64,000 bases of DNA from Cryobacterium sp. Y11 (lineage in GTDB: Bacteria; Actinomycetota; Actinomycetes; Actinomycetales; Microbacteriaceae), in NCBI RefSeq assembly GCF_002929535.1, contig NZ_PJJO01000060.1:186001-250000 (forward strand), given 5' to 3'. Position numbers and translations under genes: made by a program. The notes beneath the pieces are model-generated. The model ran no database searches. It was not told the DNA's origin and saw only the letters and a list, made by a program, of their open reading frames with translations. This document shows, piece after piece, positions 46,545 to 54,584 of this stretch. Each line of letters begins with the position of its first letter. Position 1 is the stretch's first letter.

Positions 46545-47026
46545 GTCGAACTCTCTCTCTGTCGAGGCGTCTTACATACAACGGCACGATTTGCCGAGGT
46601 TGCATTGGACGCCGTAGTAGCACTGCTGCTGGAAGCACCACTGTTCAAATGTCAATTTCGAGTCACGCCAAAAACGACGCTCATCGTCAACGCCGACTCC
46701 CAGAGCAGAACCTGGGGGACGACACGGTTTTACCCATGCCGACCAGATCGTTGATTTACGCTGCGCTCTGCTCCCCGCGGCCTAGCCTGCAATCTGCGCT
46801 CATCCGACAATATGTTTTTCGAAAGAACGTGACGCGACTATGCACTGCCTGGCAGTGATTCCGGCAACGCGATGCGCACCGAAAGTGTTGAACTAGAAGA
46901 GTCTGCCACACAGTTGCCACTTCATGCAACCCGGGCGTGTCGCGCGCGGCGTGTCGGCCACTTCTGGCGACGGATGCCTGCCGCTCGCTGGCCGCAACGG
47001 CCAGCGACAGGCGATTCATCGGGCTC
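46545..47026 (-). promoter_or_regulatory. Gene-free S10 operon leader and promoter region
   Basis: No coding signal is visible on either strand. The region contains an 8 bp perfect hairpin (CGCTGGCC/GGCCAGCG, 46986-47006) 20 nt after the DUF4012 stop, possibly a terminator without a T-run, and a consensus TTGACA (46652-46647) about 100 nt before rpsJ without an obvious partner -10 box. A CCCAG/CTGGG hairpin lies near 46700-46720. Confidence 0.5.
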
Positions 47027-48871
47027 TTACCGAGCCGCTACCGTCGTGCAATCCAAGGTCGCCACCTCGACCGGCGTCGGATAGACCAGCGGAGTGACGA
47101 GGGCGTTCAGTTCGCGATGCCCAGGCTGGCCGGCAACGATATCGAAGGTGATATTTTTGGTCTGCTCTGGCGCGATCGAGACTCGCACACGCGCTACGGG
47201 GTAGTTCTCGTCGTGGAAGCTGGTGAACTCGACCGGCTGTCCATCCACCCGGATTGCGCTGATCGTCGACCCAGGCGGCGCGTAGGCCAACGCATCGATG
47301 CGAATATCACCGGCTGTGACTCCTTCACTGCCATCGCCGACAATGTAGAAGGTCAGTCCCTCAACCTCGTCCGGGGTGAGGATGTTGGTCACGTCGGTAC
47401 TGATCCGGTAGGTCTCAAGCTCATCTGCGGCACAAGACGCCTGACTGAGGGTTACTTTTTGCTTCAGGTAGTAGGTCATCTTGGATCCGATGGCGTCCTG
47501 GGTGTACAGACCGACACGCTCGACCTTGTCATCGCTGATCGGCAGGGAACCGTTCAAGTCACCGTCCGCGATCAACGCCGCTTCGTTCTCATTCGCACTC
47601 CAGAGCAGGAGTCGGCGCTCGTCTCCGGCCTGAATCAGGCCCTCAGCGAGGGATTGCGGATTCGTGCCGCCGCCGAGCAGCGCTCCAAACACGGCATTGA
47701 CGACCTGAGCGAAAAACTCACCCTGCTCATTGCGCGATTCCTCCGTAAGGCCGGGATATCTCAGGTACACGTCGTTCAGGAGAAGAGAAACAGCATTGTC
47801 GCTGGTGAGACTGTCACCCGAGGGAAGCGGGATGGCGCCACTACCGCGCAGCAGGTAGCTCATGGCCACTGGATCGAGGGAGATGACTCCGTCAATTTCT
47901 TCACCGAACGAGTCTCGCCACATTGCTTGAACGACGGCCGCCGCCGACGCGAAATCAGGCCGAACCGTGGAATTGAGAATCGAGGTGCCAAATGCGAGTG
48001 CGTAGAGATCACGGACGCCATCCGGCACAGGCACGATCGACTCCGCAAATTTCGCAAAGTCTTCACCGTCTGCCGGGGCTCCCAGACTTATTTTTCCGGC
48101 GTCGACCGTGAGGGGAACAATCGCTCCAGGAATCCCACCCAGGCTCCGCGCCTCTGCGTTGTTTTGAAATAGCACCACGTATTTGCGGGGCCCTTCCGAG
48201 CCCAGCGCAGGGAGGACGATAGGCAGAATTTTCTGCGCCTCGTGCAGAGCCGGCGTCAGCGTGGCGAGCAGCTGCGCCATCGTCGCCTTCGCGTCGGTCA
48301 ATTGCGAAATTGTATGTGCCGTGTCGATGTCGCCGACTGCGGCTTCGGCTTCGTCGAGCACCTCCGTCGCGGCGTCGACGTCGGGCAGCACGCCCGCAAT
48401 CACGTCAAGGTTGAGACCACCATCAACGGGAGTGAGCCCACCGTCGAACAAGGTGCCGGCTACCTGCATGAGGGGGGGAATCGCATCCGTCACTATGTTG
48501 TCAGTGATAGCAGCCAACTCGCGCACCGCCGTAAGGTTCGACCCCACGAATGGCGTGTATTCGGCCGCCCGCCAGACAATATCGCTCGTTAGGCTGCGCG
48601 CATCAGCGACCCGCGGAGTTATTTCGTCGAGGGTTTTCTCGGCGGCGGTCACGTCTTGAGCCAACAGTTGGTCCTTGAGCTGACTAACCAGCGGCACGGA
48701 GGCCTCCAGCTGCGCCTTGGCTTGCAAGCCGCGGATGGCGAGCCAGGCACCGGCCGCGATCAGCAGAACGAGGAATGCGACCGGAATCCAGAACCGTTTG
48801 CGTTTCAGGAGCCGTTTGCGCTGCGGCTGCTGGGCACGGGCACTACGGCGGGACTCGCTGGGGTGTGGCAT
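47027..48871 (-). CDS. DUF4012 domain-containing membrane-anchored protein
   Basis: From ATG 48871 about 614 residues. A basic head (RKRLLKRKRFW) precedes one membrane helix at about 26-47, so the rest is probably outside the cell. VLFQNNAEARSLGGIPGAIVPL at about 255 matches the DUF4012 core, followed by SLDPVAMSYLL and LLWSANENEAAL. DUF4012 genes accompany actinobacterial exopolysaccharide loci; the resemblance of the core to LytR/CpsA-like envelope proteins is weak, and the function is unknown. Confidence 0.85.
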   Translation of the reverse strand: MPHPSESRRSARAQQPQRKRLLKRKRFWIPVAFLVLLIAAGAWLAIRGLQAKAQLEASVPLVSQLKDQLLAQDVTAAEKTLDEITPRVADARSLTSDIVWRAAEYTPFVGSNLTAVRELAAITDNIVTDAIPPLMQVAGTLFDGGLTPVDGGLNLDVIAGVLPDVDAATEVLDEAEAAVGDIDTAHTISQLTDAKATMAQLLATLTPALHEAQKILPIVLPALGSEGPRKYVVLFQNNAEARSLGGIPGAIVPLTVDAGKISLGAPADGEDFAKFAESIVPVPDGVRDLYALAFGTSILNSTVRPDFASAAAVVQAMWRDSFGEEIDGVISLDPVAMSYLLRGSGAIPLPSGDSLTSDNAVSLLLNDVYLRYPGLTEESRNEQGEFFAQVVNAVFGALLGGGTNPQSLAEGLIQAGDERRLLLWSANENEAALIADGDLNGSLPISDDKVERVGLYTQDAIGSKMTYYLKQKVTLSQASCAADELETYRISTDVTNILTPDEVEGLTFYIVGDGSEGVTAGDIRIDALAYAPPGSTISAIRVDGQPVEFTSFHDENYPVARVRVSIAPEQTKNITFDIVAGQPGHRELNALVTPLVYPTPVEVATLDCTTVAAR

Positions 48872-49028
48872 GTAACCAATCAGGTGGGTAAGTCGCCTGG
48901 TGTCAGCGACTGTACGAAGAGGACAAGGCACGCATGCGAGTCAACGGTCGACCGATGCGAATCCCCAATTGACCCTACCTGCAGTTGCATCCCCGTCCCG
49001 ACCAGCGTGCCGCTCTGGCGACGATGGC

Positions 49029-50495
49029 CTAAACGGCACCCTCCGGCCGGGCCACGGCCCGAAATGTGCGCCACAGAATGAGGATATCGCCGGTCAACGA
49101 CCAGTTCTCGACGTAATACAAATCGAGACGGATGCTGTCTTCCCAGTTCAAATTGGATCGGCCACTGACCTGCCAGAGCCCACTCATTCCCGGCTTCATG
49201 ATGAGGCGTCGGTGGGCGGCGTCGTCGTACAGGGCGACCTCGGCCGCGCGCTGCGGGCGGGGTCCGACGAGGCTCATCTTTCCCACCAGCACGTTGAACA
49301 GTTGCGGCAGCTCATCGAGCGAGTACTTACGAATAAACATGCCGACCGGCGTGATGCGGGGATCGTTGGTCACCTTGAATAGCGGCGTGTCTGACGTGCC
49401 CTGGGCATCGAGCAAACTCTCCAGCTGGTCGTCGGCGTCTTGCACCATCGACCTAAACTTCAACATTCCGAAGGCCGCGCCCGCTCGGCCCACGCGCACC
49501 TGGCGATAGATGATGCCCCCGGGGCCCGAACGCTTGACCGCGATAGTGACACCGATGAGCACCGGGAAGCTCAGCAGGATCAACAACGATGAACCTAGAA
49601 TATCGAAGGTTCGCTTGGTCCACCGGCGAGCACCTTCAAACGCGGGGTAGCTCACGTGAATGAGCGGAAGGCCGGCTACCGGACGTGCATGGATGCGTGG
49701 CCCAGCGACGTCGGTGAGGGCCGGCGCCACGATGAGCTCAATATCGCGCGCGTCGAGTTCCCACCCAATGCGCCTCATGACCACCGGATTAATCTCGTCT
49801 GCCCCGGTTAAAATCACCGTGTCGGCCTGGGAATCATCGACAGCCTTCAGCAGATCATTGTAGCCACCGAGAATCGGTATTCCGTAGACGGGGCCGTTGT
49901 GCACCTTGTTTTCTTCGGTGAGGGCTCCAACCAGGAGCAGGCCCGACCCGGGCGCGCGCATGATCGTCTTCGCAAAGTGCGTTGCCTTCTGCCGCTCCCC
50001 CAGCAGGAGCGCCCGCGACAGGTAGCCGCCTGCCTCCTGCCGCTTGCGCAGCCATTGACGCCAACTCCACCGCGACAGCACGAGCACTACTAGCCCGACA
50101 GGAAGGGCCGTGAGAAAGTATCCGCGGGCAACTTCGACCTTTAATAAGTAAGCGATGATGGCGAAAGAGCCAAAGAGTCGAATCGTCGAATCGGCCACTC
50201 TCTTGTATTCCAGAGTGCCACTGCCAATTACTTTATGATCTCGGGTTGCGAAAACATCGAGCATGAGCATCCACGCGACGGCCAAGACGACTGAAACCGT
50301 GAGGTAACTAGCGCGCAGGTCGGGGCCACCGTCAGCGGCGACCTCAACCGGGGCGAAGCCAAACCACAAAAGCTGAGATCCAAATACCGCAAAGGCCACG
50401 ACGAGAGCATCCGTCACAAAAAGCCTCACCGCGAACGCGCGCTGCCACGAGTTACGCCGAGTTGCGCCTTCCGTGCGCCGATCGGTTACTGCCAC
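49029..50495 (-). CDS. Polyprenyl glycosylphosphotransferase (priming sugar transferase)
   Basis: Starts a surface polysaccharide repeat unit by loading a sugar phosphate on undecaprenyl phosphate. The 488-residue protein has four to five N-terminal membrane segments, a nucleotide-fold middle domain (ALLLGERQKATHFAKTI), and the C-terminal bacterial sugar transferase domain with KRTFDILGSSLLILLS, YRQVRVGRAGAAFGMLKFRSM and KPGMSGLWQVSGRS. GTG start after AAGGGGAAC. This is the WbaP/WcaJ/CpsE type; which sugar it loads cannot be read from the sequence. Confidence 0.93.
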   Translation of the reverse strand: MAVTDRRTEGATRRNSWQRAFAVRLFVTDALVVAFAVFGSQLLWFGFAPVEVAADGGPDLRASYLTVSVVLAVAWMLMLDVFATRDHKVIGSGTLEYKRVADSTIRLFGSFAIIAYLLKVEVARGYFLTALPVGLVVLVLSRWSWRQWLRKRQEAGGYLSRALLLGERQKATHFAKTIMRAPGSGLLLVGALTEENKVHNGPVYGIPILGGYNDLLKAVDDSQADTVILTGADEINPVVMRRIGWELDARDIELIVAPALTDVAGPRIHARPVAGLPLIHVSYPAFEGARRWTKRTFDILGSSLLILLSFPVLIGVTIAVKRSGPGGIIYRQVRVGRAGAAFGMLKFRSMVQDADDQLESLLDAQGTSDTPLFKVTNDPRITPVGMFIRKYSLDELPQLFNVLVGKMSLVGPRPQRAAEVALYDDAAHRRLIMKPGMSGLWQVSGRSNLNWEDSIRLDLYYVENWSLTGDILILWRTFRAVARPEGAV

Positions 50496-50674
50496 CCTGA
50501 GTTCCCCTTGATGTTTTCAAATCGTCTGGTTCACGCACTTGTGAAGCCGACAGACATGCCACTATCGTTTCACATGCCAGGCTCAGGTCGCGCGTTCACG
50601 AGCTGTATCAATACCCCCATTCAGGGGCTATTGCTCGTGCCGGCGGCATCTCCCGATGTTACAACAGCGCTTCT

Positions 50675-51163
50675 CTACACGCGCGCTCTGTGCTCCCAGA
50701 GCGCGCGAGCCACCAGCTTTTCGTCGCGCGAGTAAATTATGGCACGCAGAAGTACAGCCATAAAGATGCCACAGAGTGCCCCCGTGGAGTTCGCGATGAC
50801 GTCGCTGATCGTGGCGAATCGCGCCGACAGCGCCACGGACTGCGTGAGTTCAATGCCGATGGACATTGCCGGACAGATAAGCAGCGCCAACCACCAGGCC
50901 TTGGCCGGTAGAAGTAGGGCAATGAGAAAGCCCAAGGGCACAAACATCAATATGTTGGCCGAGAACTCGAGCTTGTTGTAACCGAACCACATTGGAATTC
51001 CGTTGCGGTGCAGCACCGCCAGAAACTTATCGACGGCGGCGGTGTAGTCCTGGTCAAGTGGCGTTGGCCACATCGTCGCCAGCAGTACTATTCCCACGCA
51101 GAAGAAGAGCGTAACCGTACCCAACCATTCGCGCGCTCTACTCTTAGGCGGCTTGCCATTCAT
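50675..51163 (-). CDS. VanZ-like family membrane protein
   Basis: 162 residues from ATG 51163 with four hydrophobic segments. NILMFVPLGFLIALLLP and GIELTQSVALSARFATISDVIANSTGALCG form the VanZ-like pattern. Such proteins are frequent in Gram-positive polysaccharide clusters, but their role is not settled; the glycopeptide-resistance name is historical. No gene is seen in the 178 bp to the priming transferase. Confidence 0.8.
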   Translation of the reverse strand: MNGKPPKSRAREWLGTVTLFFCVGIVLLATMWPTPLDQDYTAAVDKFLAVLHRNGIPMWFGYNKLEFSANILMFVPLGFLIALLLPAKAWWLALLICPAMSIGIELTQSVALSARFATISDVIANSTGALCGIFMAVLLRAIIYSRDEKLVARALWEHRARV

Positions 51164-51490
51164 GTGCGATCCCCCACTGTGCATCAAAGACGAGTATGCA
51201 CCCCACTGCTGCGTAGCAGCATTCCAACGGCTGCCTGAGTTGTCATTCAGACGTCTGCCCAGGTGACCATGACTGATATGGTCGGCTCATCAACAAAACT
51301 TCCGCGGGCCGAAGGGGCTATACAGTTGAATCTGTGGCCGTGGCGAGAGCACTTAAGCCGGCCGGTGACGGACATTGCTCCTGGCTTACAGCCACACGTT
51401 CACACGATGCTACCGCCGAAAGTACCGTGCCGAGGAACGCCCCAGGCTGGGGTTCTACGACACGCGTCGTTTAAACTTTAGGACTAGCAA
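51164..51490. other. Intergenic region before the flippase gene, with a possible gene remnant
   Basis: A divergent promoter region is expected here. The last 41 codons before the flippase (51369-51494, plus frame ending in a TGA that overlaps the flippase ATG) read as an Arg-rich, protein-like tail ending RLNFRTSK, with about 28 of 41 third positions G or C. There is no intact start, and an in-frame stop lies immediately upstream, so it could be the decayed 3' end of a gene. Confidence 0.3.
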
Positions 51491-52945
51491 ATGAAACGAA
51501 TTCTCTGGGCAACTGCAACAGTGGGGCTCAGCTCTATTATGGTGGTTGCGCTTGGGGCAGTGCGCTACAAGTTCATCGCGCTGGAGGTCGGAGCACCCGG
51601 AGTCGGCTTGCTTGGTATTCTCACGTCAGCAGCGAACTTCGGCGTGATCCTGTTCAGCCTGGGAATGAACACCAGTGGCGTTCAGGCCACGGCCGCGGCC
51701 GCAGCCGACGGGGCCAAGTTTCCGAGAGTGAAGTCCGCACTCCTCATCGCGTCCAGCTGGTTTGGTGGGTTTGGCGGACTGGTTTTCGTTCTGCTCGGCC
51801 TCACGCTCGGTGGGGTCCTCCTCCCCGCCTACGCTGACCCAGCCACTATGGTGGCCCTTGGAGCAGCTCTCACCGCCATGGTCATCTCAGGTGCCCAGAT
51901 CGCTCTATTAAACGGGCTGGGCCGCGTCAAATCGCTGGCTGTCTGCAATACTTTTGGCGCTCTCGTGGGAACTGTAGTAACTATCGGAGCACTTCAGATT
52001 TCCGGCCAAGCGGGCGTCATCGCCGCTCTCGCGGCTGCGCCCATCGCGACTTTGGCGTGCAGTTCATGGTTCGTCTTCCGGCAGCCCAAGACGACGTTCC
52101 GACCCACCCGCAGTCAATGGTGGCCAGAGTTAAGGGGATTGGTCACACTCGGCGGAGTTGTCATGTTTGGCCTTCTTCTAACAAGCGGCACTCAATTGGC
52201 TATCCGCGTCTGGCTCGAGCAGGATCAGGGCGTCACCGCAGCGGGGCATTTCCAGGCCGCTTGGACGATCACCACCATGTATCTCGGCTTCGTACTCACC
52301 TCTCTCGCAGTCGAGTATTACCCACGCATCAGCGCACAAATCGACGATCTTCGCAGCTTAAATAAGAGCGTCGACGATCAAGTTCGTATCGCATTACTCT
52401 TGGGCGGCCCGGTCCTGCTCTGGATGATTGTGTTCTCACCGGTTGTTCTGCACATACTCTATGCGGAAGATTTTCAAGCCGCAACGGAAATCCTCCGTTG
52501 GCAGCTCTTCGGCGATATCTTCAAGATTGTCGGCTGGGCGGTGGCGTTCTTGCTTCTCGCGCGCAAGGCCCGTGGCGCATTCTTCATTGGCGAGTTCAGC
52601 TTCAACGTCGGCTATTTGGCCCTCGGAATTCCGATCGCCTCACAGGGCGGACTTACGGGGCTCGGTGTCGCCTATGTAGGCGCGTACGCGTTCTATGTCT
52701 GTGTAGTCCTCATTCTCGCGTATCGAGAGACGGGATTCGCGCTTCGTCGAGCCTCTTGGATACTGACGCTTGCACTGCTCGTCGCTGGTGCCGTCACGAT
52801 GTGGGGTATGGACGCGGACACGACCGTTGGCTTGATCGTCGGCATCGCGGTCACCGCAATCGTTTCCGCCGGTGCCCTTGCTACTCTGTTTCGCTTGCGG
52901 GCGAAGGAGAGACAAGCCGAGAAAAAGGAGAGTCTCCTTGTCTAA
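51491..52945 (+). CDS. Wzx-like polysaccharide flippase
   Basis: Expected to flip lipid-linked repeat units across the membrane. The 484-residue protein has about 12-14 hydrophobic segments in a MATE/PST-like layout, with GAPGVGLLGILTSAANFG early and a loop EILRWQLFGDIFKIVGW in the second half, both seen in O-antigen translocases. The gene overlaps the downstream glycosyltransferase by 8 bp. Substrate specificity is not readable. Confidence 0.85.
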   Translation: MKRILWATATVGLSSIMVVALGAVRYKFIALEVGAPGVGLLGILTSAANFGVILFSLGMNTSGVQATAAAAADGAKFPRVKSALLIASSWFGGFGGLVFVLLGLTLGGVLLPAYADPATMVALGAALTAMVISGAQIALLNGLGRVKSLAVCNTFGALVGTVVTIGALQISGQAGVIAALAAAPIATLACSSWFVFRQPKTTFRPTRSQWWPELRGLVTLGGVVMFGLLLTSGTQLAIRVWLEQDQGVTAAGHFQAAWTITTMYLGFVLTSLAVEYYPRISAQIDDLRSLNKSVDDQVRIALLLGGPVLLWMIVFSPVVLHILYAEDFQAATEILRWQLFGDIFKIVGWAVAFLLLARKARGAFFIGEFSFNVGYLALGIPIASQGGLTGLGVAYVGAYAFYVCVVLILAYRETGFALRRASWILTLALLVAGAVTMWGMDADTTVGLIVGIAVTAIVSAGALATLFRLRAKERQAEKKESLLV

Positions 52946-54584
52946 TTCTGTTGCCGATAGCGCTCGTGCCCATGCCCATGCCCATGCCCATGCCGCTGAG
53001 AACCGTATTGCATTCGACGGGCTCGTGGATGCCGCATCACACGCCATCAAAAAGTCCCGCTTTCGAAGCGCCGCCGTCTCACTGCAGTCGGCCGCGAGGT
53101 TCGCCTGGTACAACCATCCGGGAATATTCCGGAGTGGGAGATTGGAGACGCTGGCTGCAGAGATAGGGGAGCATTTACCTCCATCACGCGGGATGAGAGT
53201 TGATCTCACAGACCATGTCGTGCACGTGCTCTCGCAGGCCTATTCAGCGGGCGGCCACACCCGGTTGGTGTGGCGATGGATTGAGAACGACGACGCCCGC
53301 ATCAATTCCGTCGTTCTCACGGGACAGCAAGGCATTCCCGTGCCGCACCAGCTGAAAGACGCAGTTGCGGCGTCAGGCGGCAGCATCATTTCGCTCGGAG
53401 AGACGTCGAGCAATCTCCTCGTTCGTGCCACCGAACTGAGGCGCATAGCCGAGAGCGGCGCGGACACGATAGTGCTTCACGTGCACCCGTACGACGTTAT
53501 CCCGTCAATCGCCCTGGCAAACGTTCCTGCCAAGATCGTATTTCTTAATCACGCAGATCACGTCTTCTGGGTAGGCGGCGCGATAGCGGATGTGGTGGCG
53601 GACATTCGGCCGGCCGGTCAACAATTGTCGATCGCAGAACGGAATCTGCCTCGTTCACTCTCGACCATTCTGCCGATTCCCCTAACTGCTCCCCCGCACG
53701 CTGACAAACGGCTTGCGCGTGAACAACTCGGCATTGAACAGGACGCGGTCGTGATCATTTCCATCGCATCGGGCTACAAATACGGAGCATTGCCCGGGCA
53801 CCATTTCATTGACATCCACCGGGAATTCGTCTTGGCACACCCCGAGGTGACATTCATCGTAATCGGCCCTGAACCGAAGGGACGGTGGCAAGAGATCAGC
53901 GATGAAACTGGTGAGCGGTTCAAAGCCATCGGGATGGTCAAGGGGCTGGACTCGTACTACGGTGCCGCTGATATCTATGTCGACTCGATCCCGTTTGCGT
54001 CGCTCACGTCGCTGCTGGACGCCGCAGTGAGGGGCATCCCCGTCTTGGCGCTCAGCGAGAGTGTTGCCGACTCGGTTCTTACGTCGAACGATTCTTCTTT
54101 AATAGGCAAGGGCGTGCACCACTCCAAGCGACGAGAGTACCTCCAGGCGCTGGACGCTCTTGCGACCCAGCCTGAGGAACGTCGACGGTCAGCGGAAATG
54201 AGCCGAAGTTCCGTTGAGGACGACCATCTCTCCCCGGGGTGGAACCAACACCTTGAGGGCTTGTTCGCGAAGCTAATCGTCTCCGCACAAGACACAAACC
54301 CATCCGCGCGGATCGACATTTCCACCCACGGGTTCGATGACTCAGATGAACTAGAAAAAGCCCTTGTCGATCTTCAAATTGCGTCTGGACTAGCGGAGCC
54401 ATCGTGGGCCTGTCGACTACGAGATGCGCCGTACATGCCAGCGTCCGACCGCATACGTCTACTGATGTCAGTCCCAACCGGGCAACGCATCAAGTCCCTG
54501 AAATTCATGGTTCCCGACGCGTTACGTTCAAGGCTAAAAATCCAGCTGGCGGGTCTCGTCAAAATGTCACGGCGCGAGCGCTGA
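52938..54584 (+). CDS. GT-B type glycosyltransferase (GT4-like) with His/Ala repeat
   Basis: 548 residues from TTG 52938, which follows AAGGAG by 7 nt and overlaps the flippase stop; the frame is open upstream but within the flippase gene. Near residue 10 a hexanucleotide repeat encodes AHAHAHAHA. The main part resembles a GT-B glycosyltransferase: VLSQAYSAGGHTRLVW, a nucleotide-binding half with VIISIASGYKYG, FIVIGPEPKGRW and GAADIYVDSIPFASLTSLLDAA. The C-terminal 90 residues are helical and unassigned. Donor and acceptor are unknown. It ends 18 bp into the convergent membrane protein gene. Confidence 0.75.
   Translation: MSNSVADSARAHAHAHAHAAENRIAFDGLVDAASHAIKKSRFRSAAVSLQSAARFAWYNHPGIFRSGRLETLAAEIGEHLPPSRGMRVDLTDHVVHVLSQAYSAGGHTRLVWRWIENDDARINSVVLTGQQGIPVPHQLKDAVAASGGSIISLGETSSNLLVRATELRRIAESGADTIVLHVHPYDVIPSIALANVPAKIVFLNHADHVFWVGGAIADVVADIRPAGQQLSIAERNLPRSLSTILPIPLTAPPHADKRLAREQLGIEQDAVVIISIASGYKYGALPGHHFIDIHREFVLAHPEVTFIVIGPEPKGRWQEISDETGERFKAIGMVKGLDSYYGAADIYVDSIPFASLTSLLDAAVRGIPVLALSESVADSVLTSNDSSLIGKGVHHSKRREYLQALDALATQPEERRRSAEMSRSSVEDDHLSPGWNQHLEGLFAKLIVSAQDTNPSARIDISTHGFDDSDELEKALVDLQIASGLAEPSWACRLRDAPYMPASDRIRLLMSVPTGQRIKSLKFMVPDALRSRLKIQLAGLVKMSRRER

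Noticed and set aside
52968..52991. Phase-variable contingency repeat in the glycosyltransferase
   Set aside because: The unit is six bases long, so gain or loss would not switch the frame on and off; only protein length would change.
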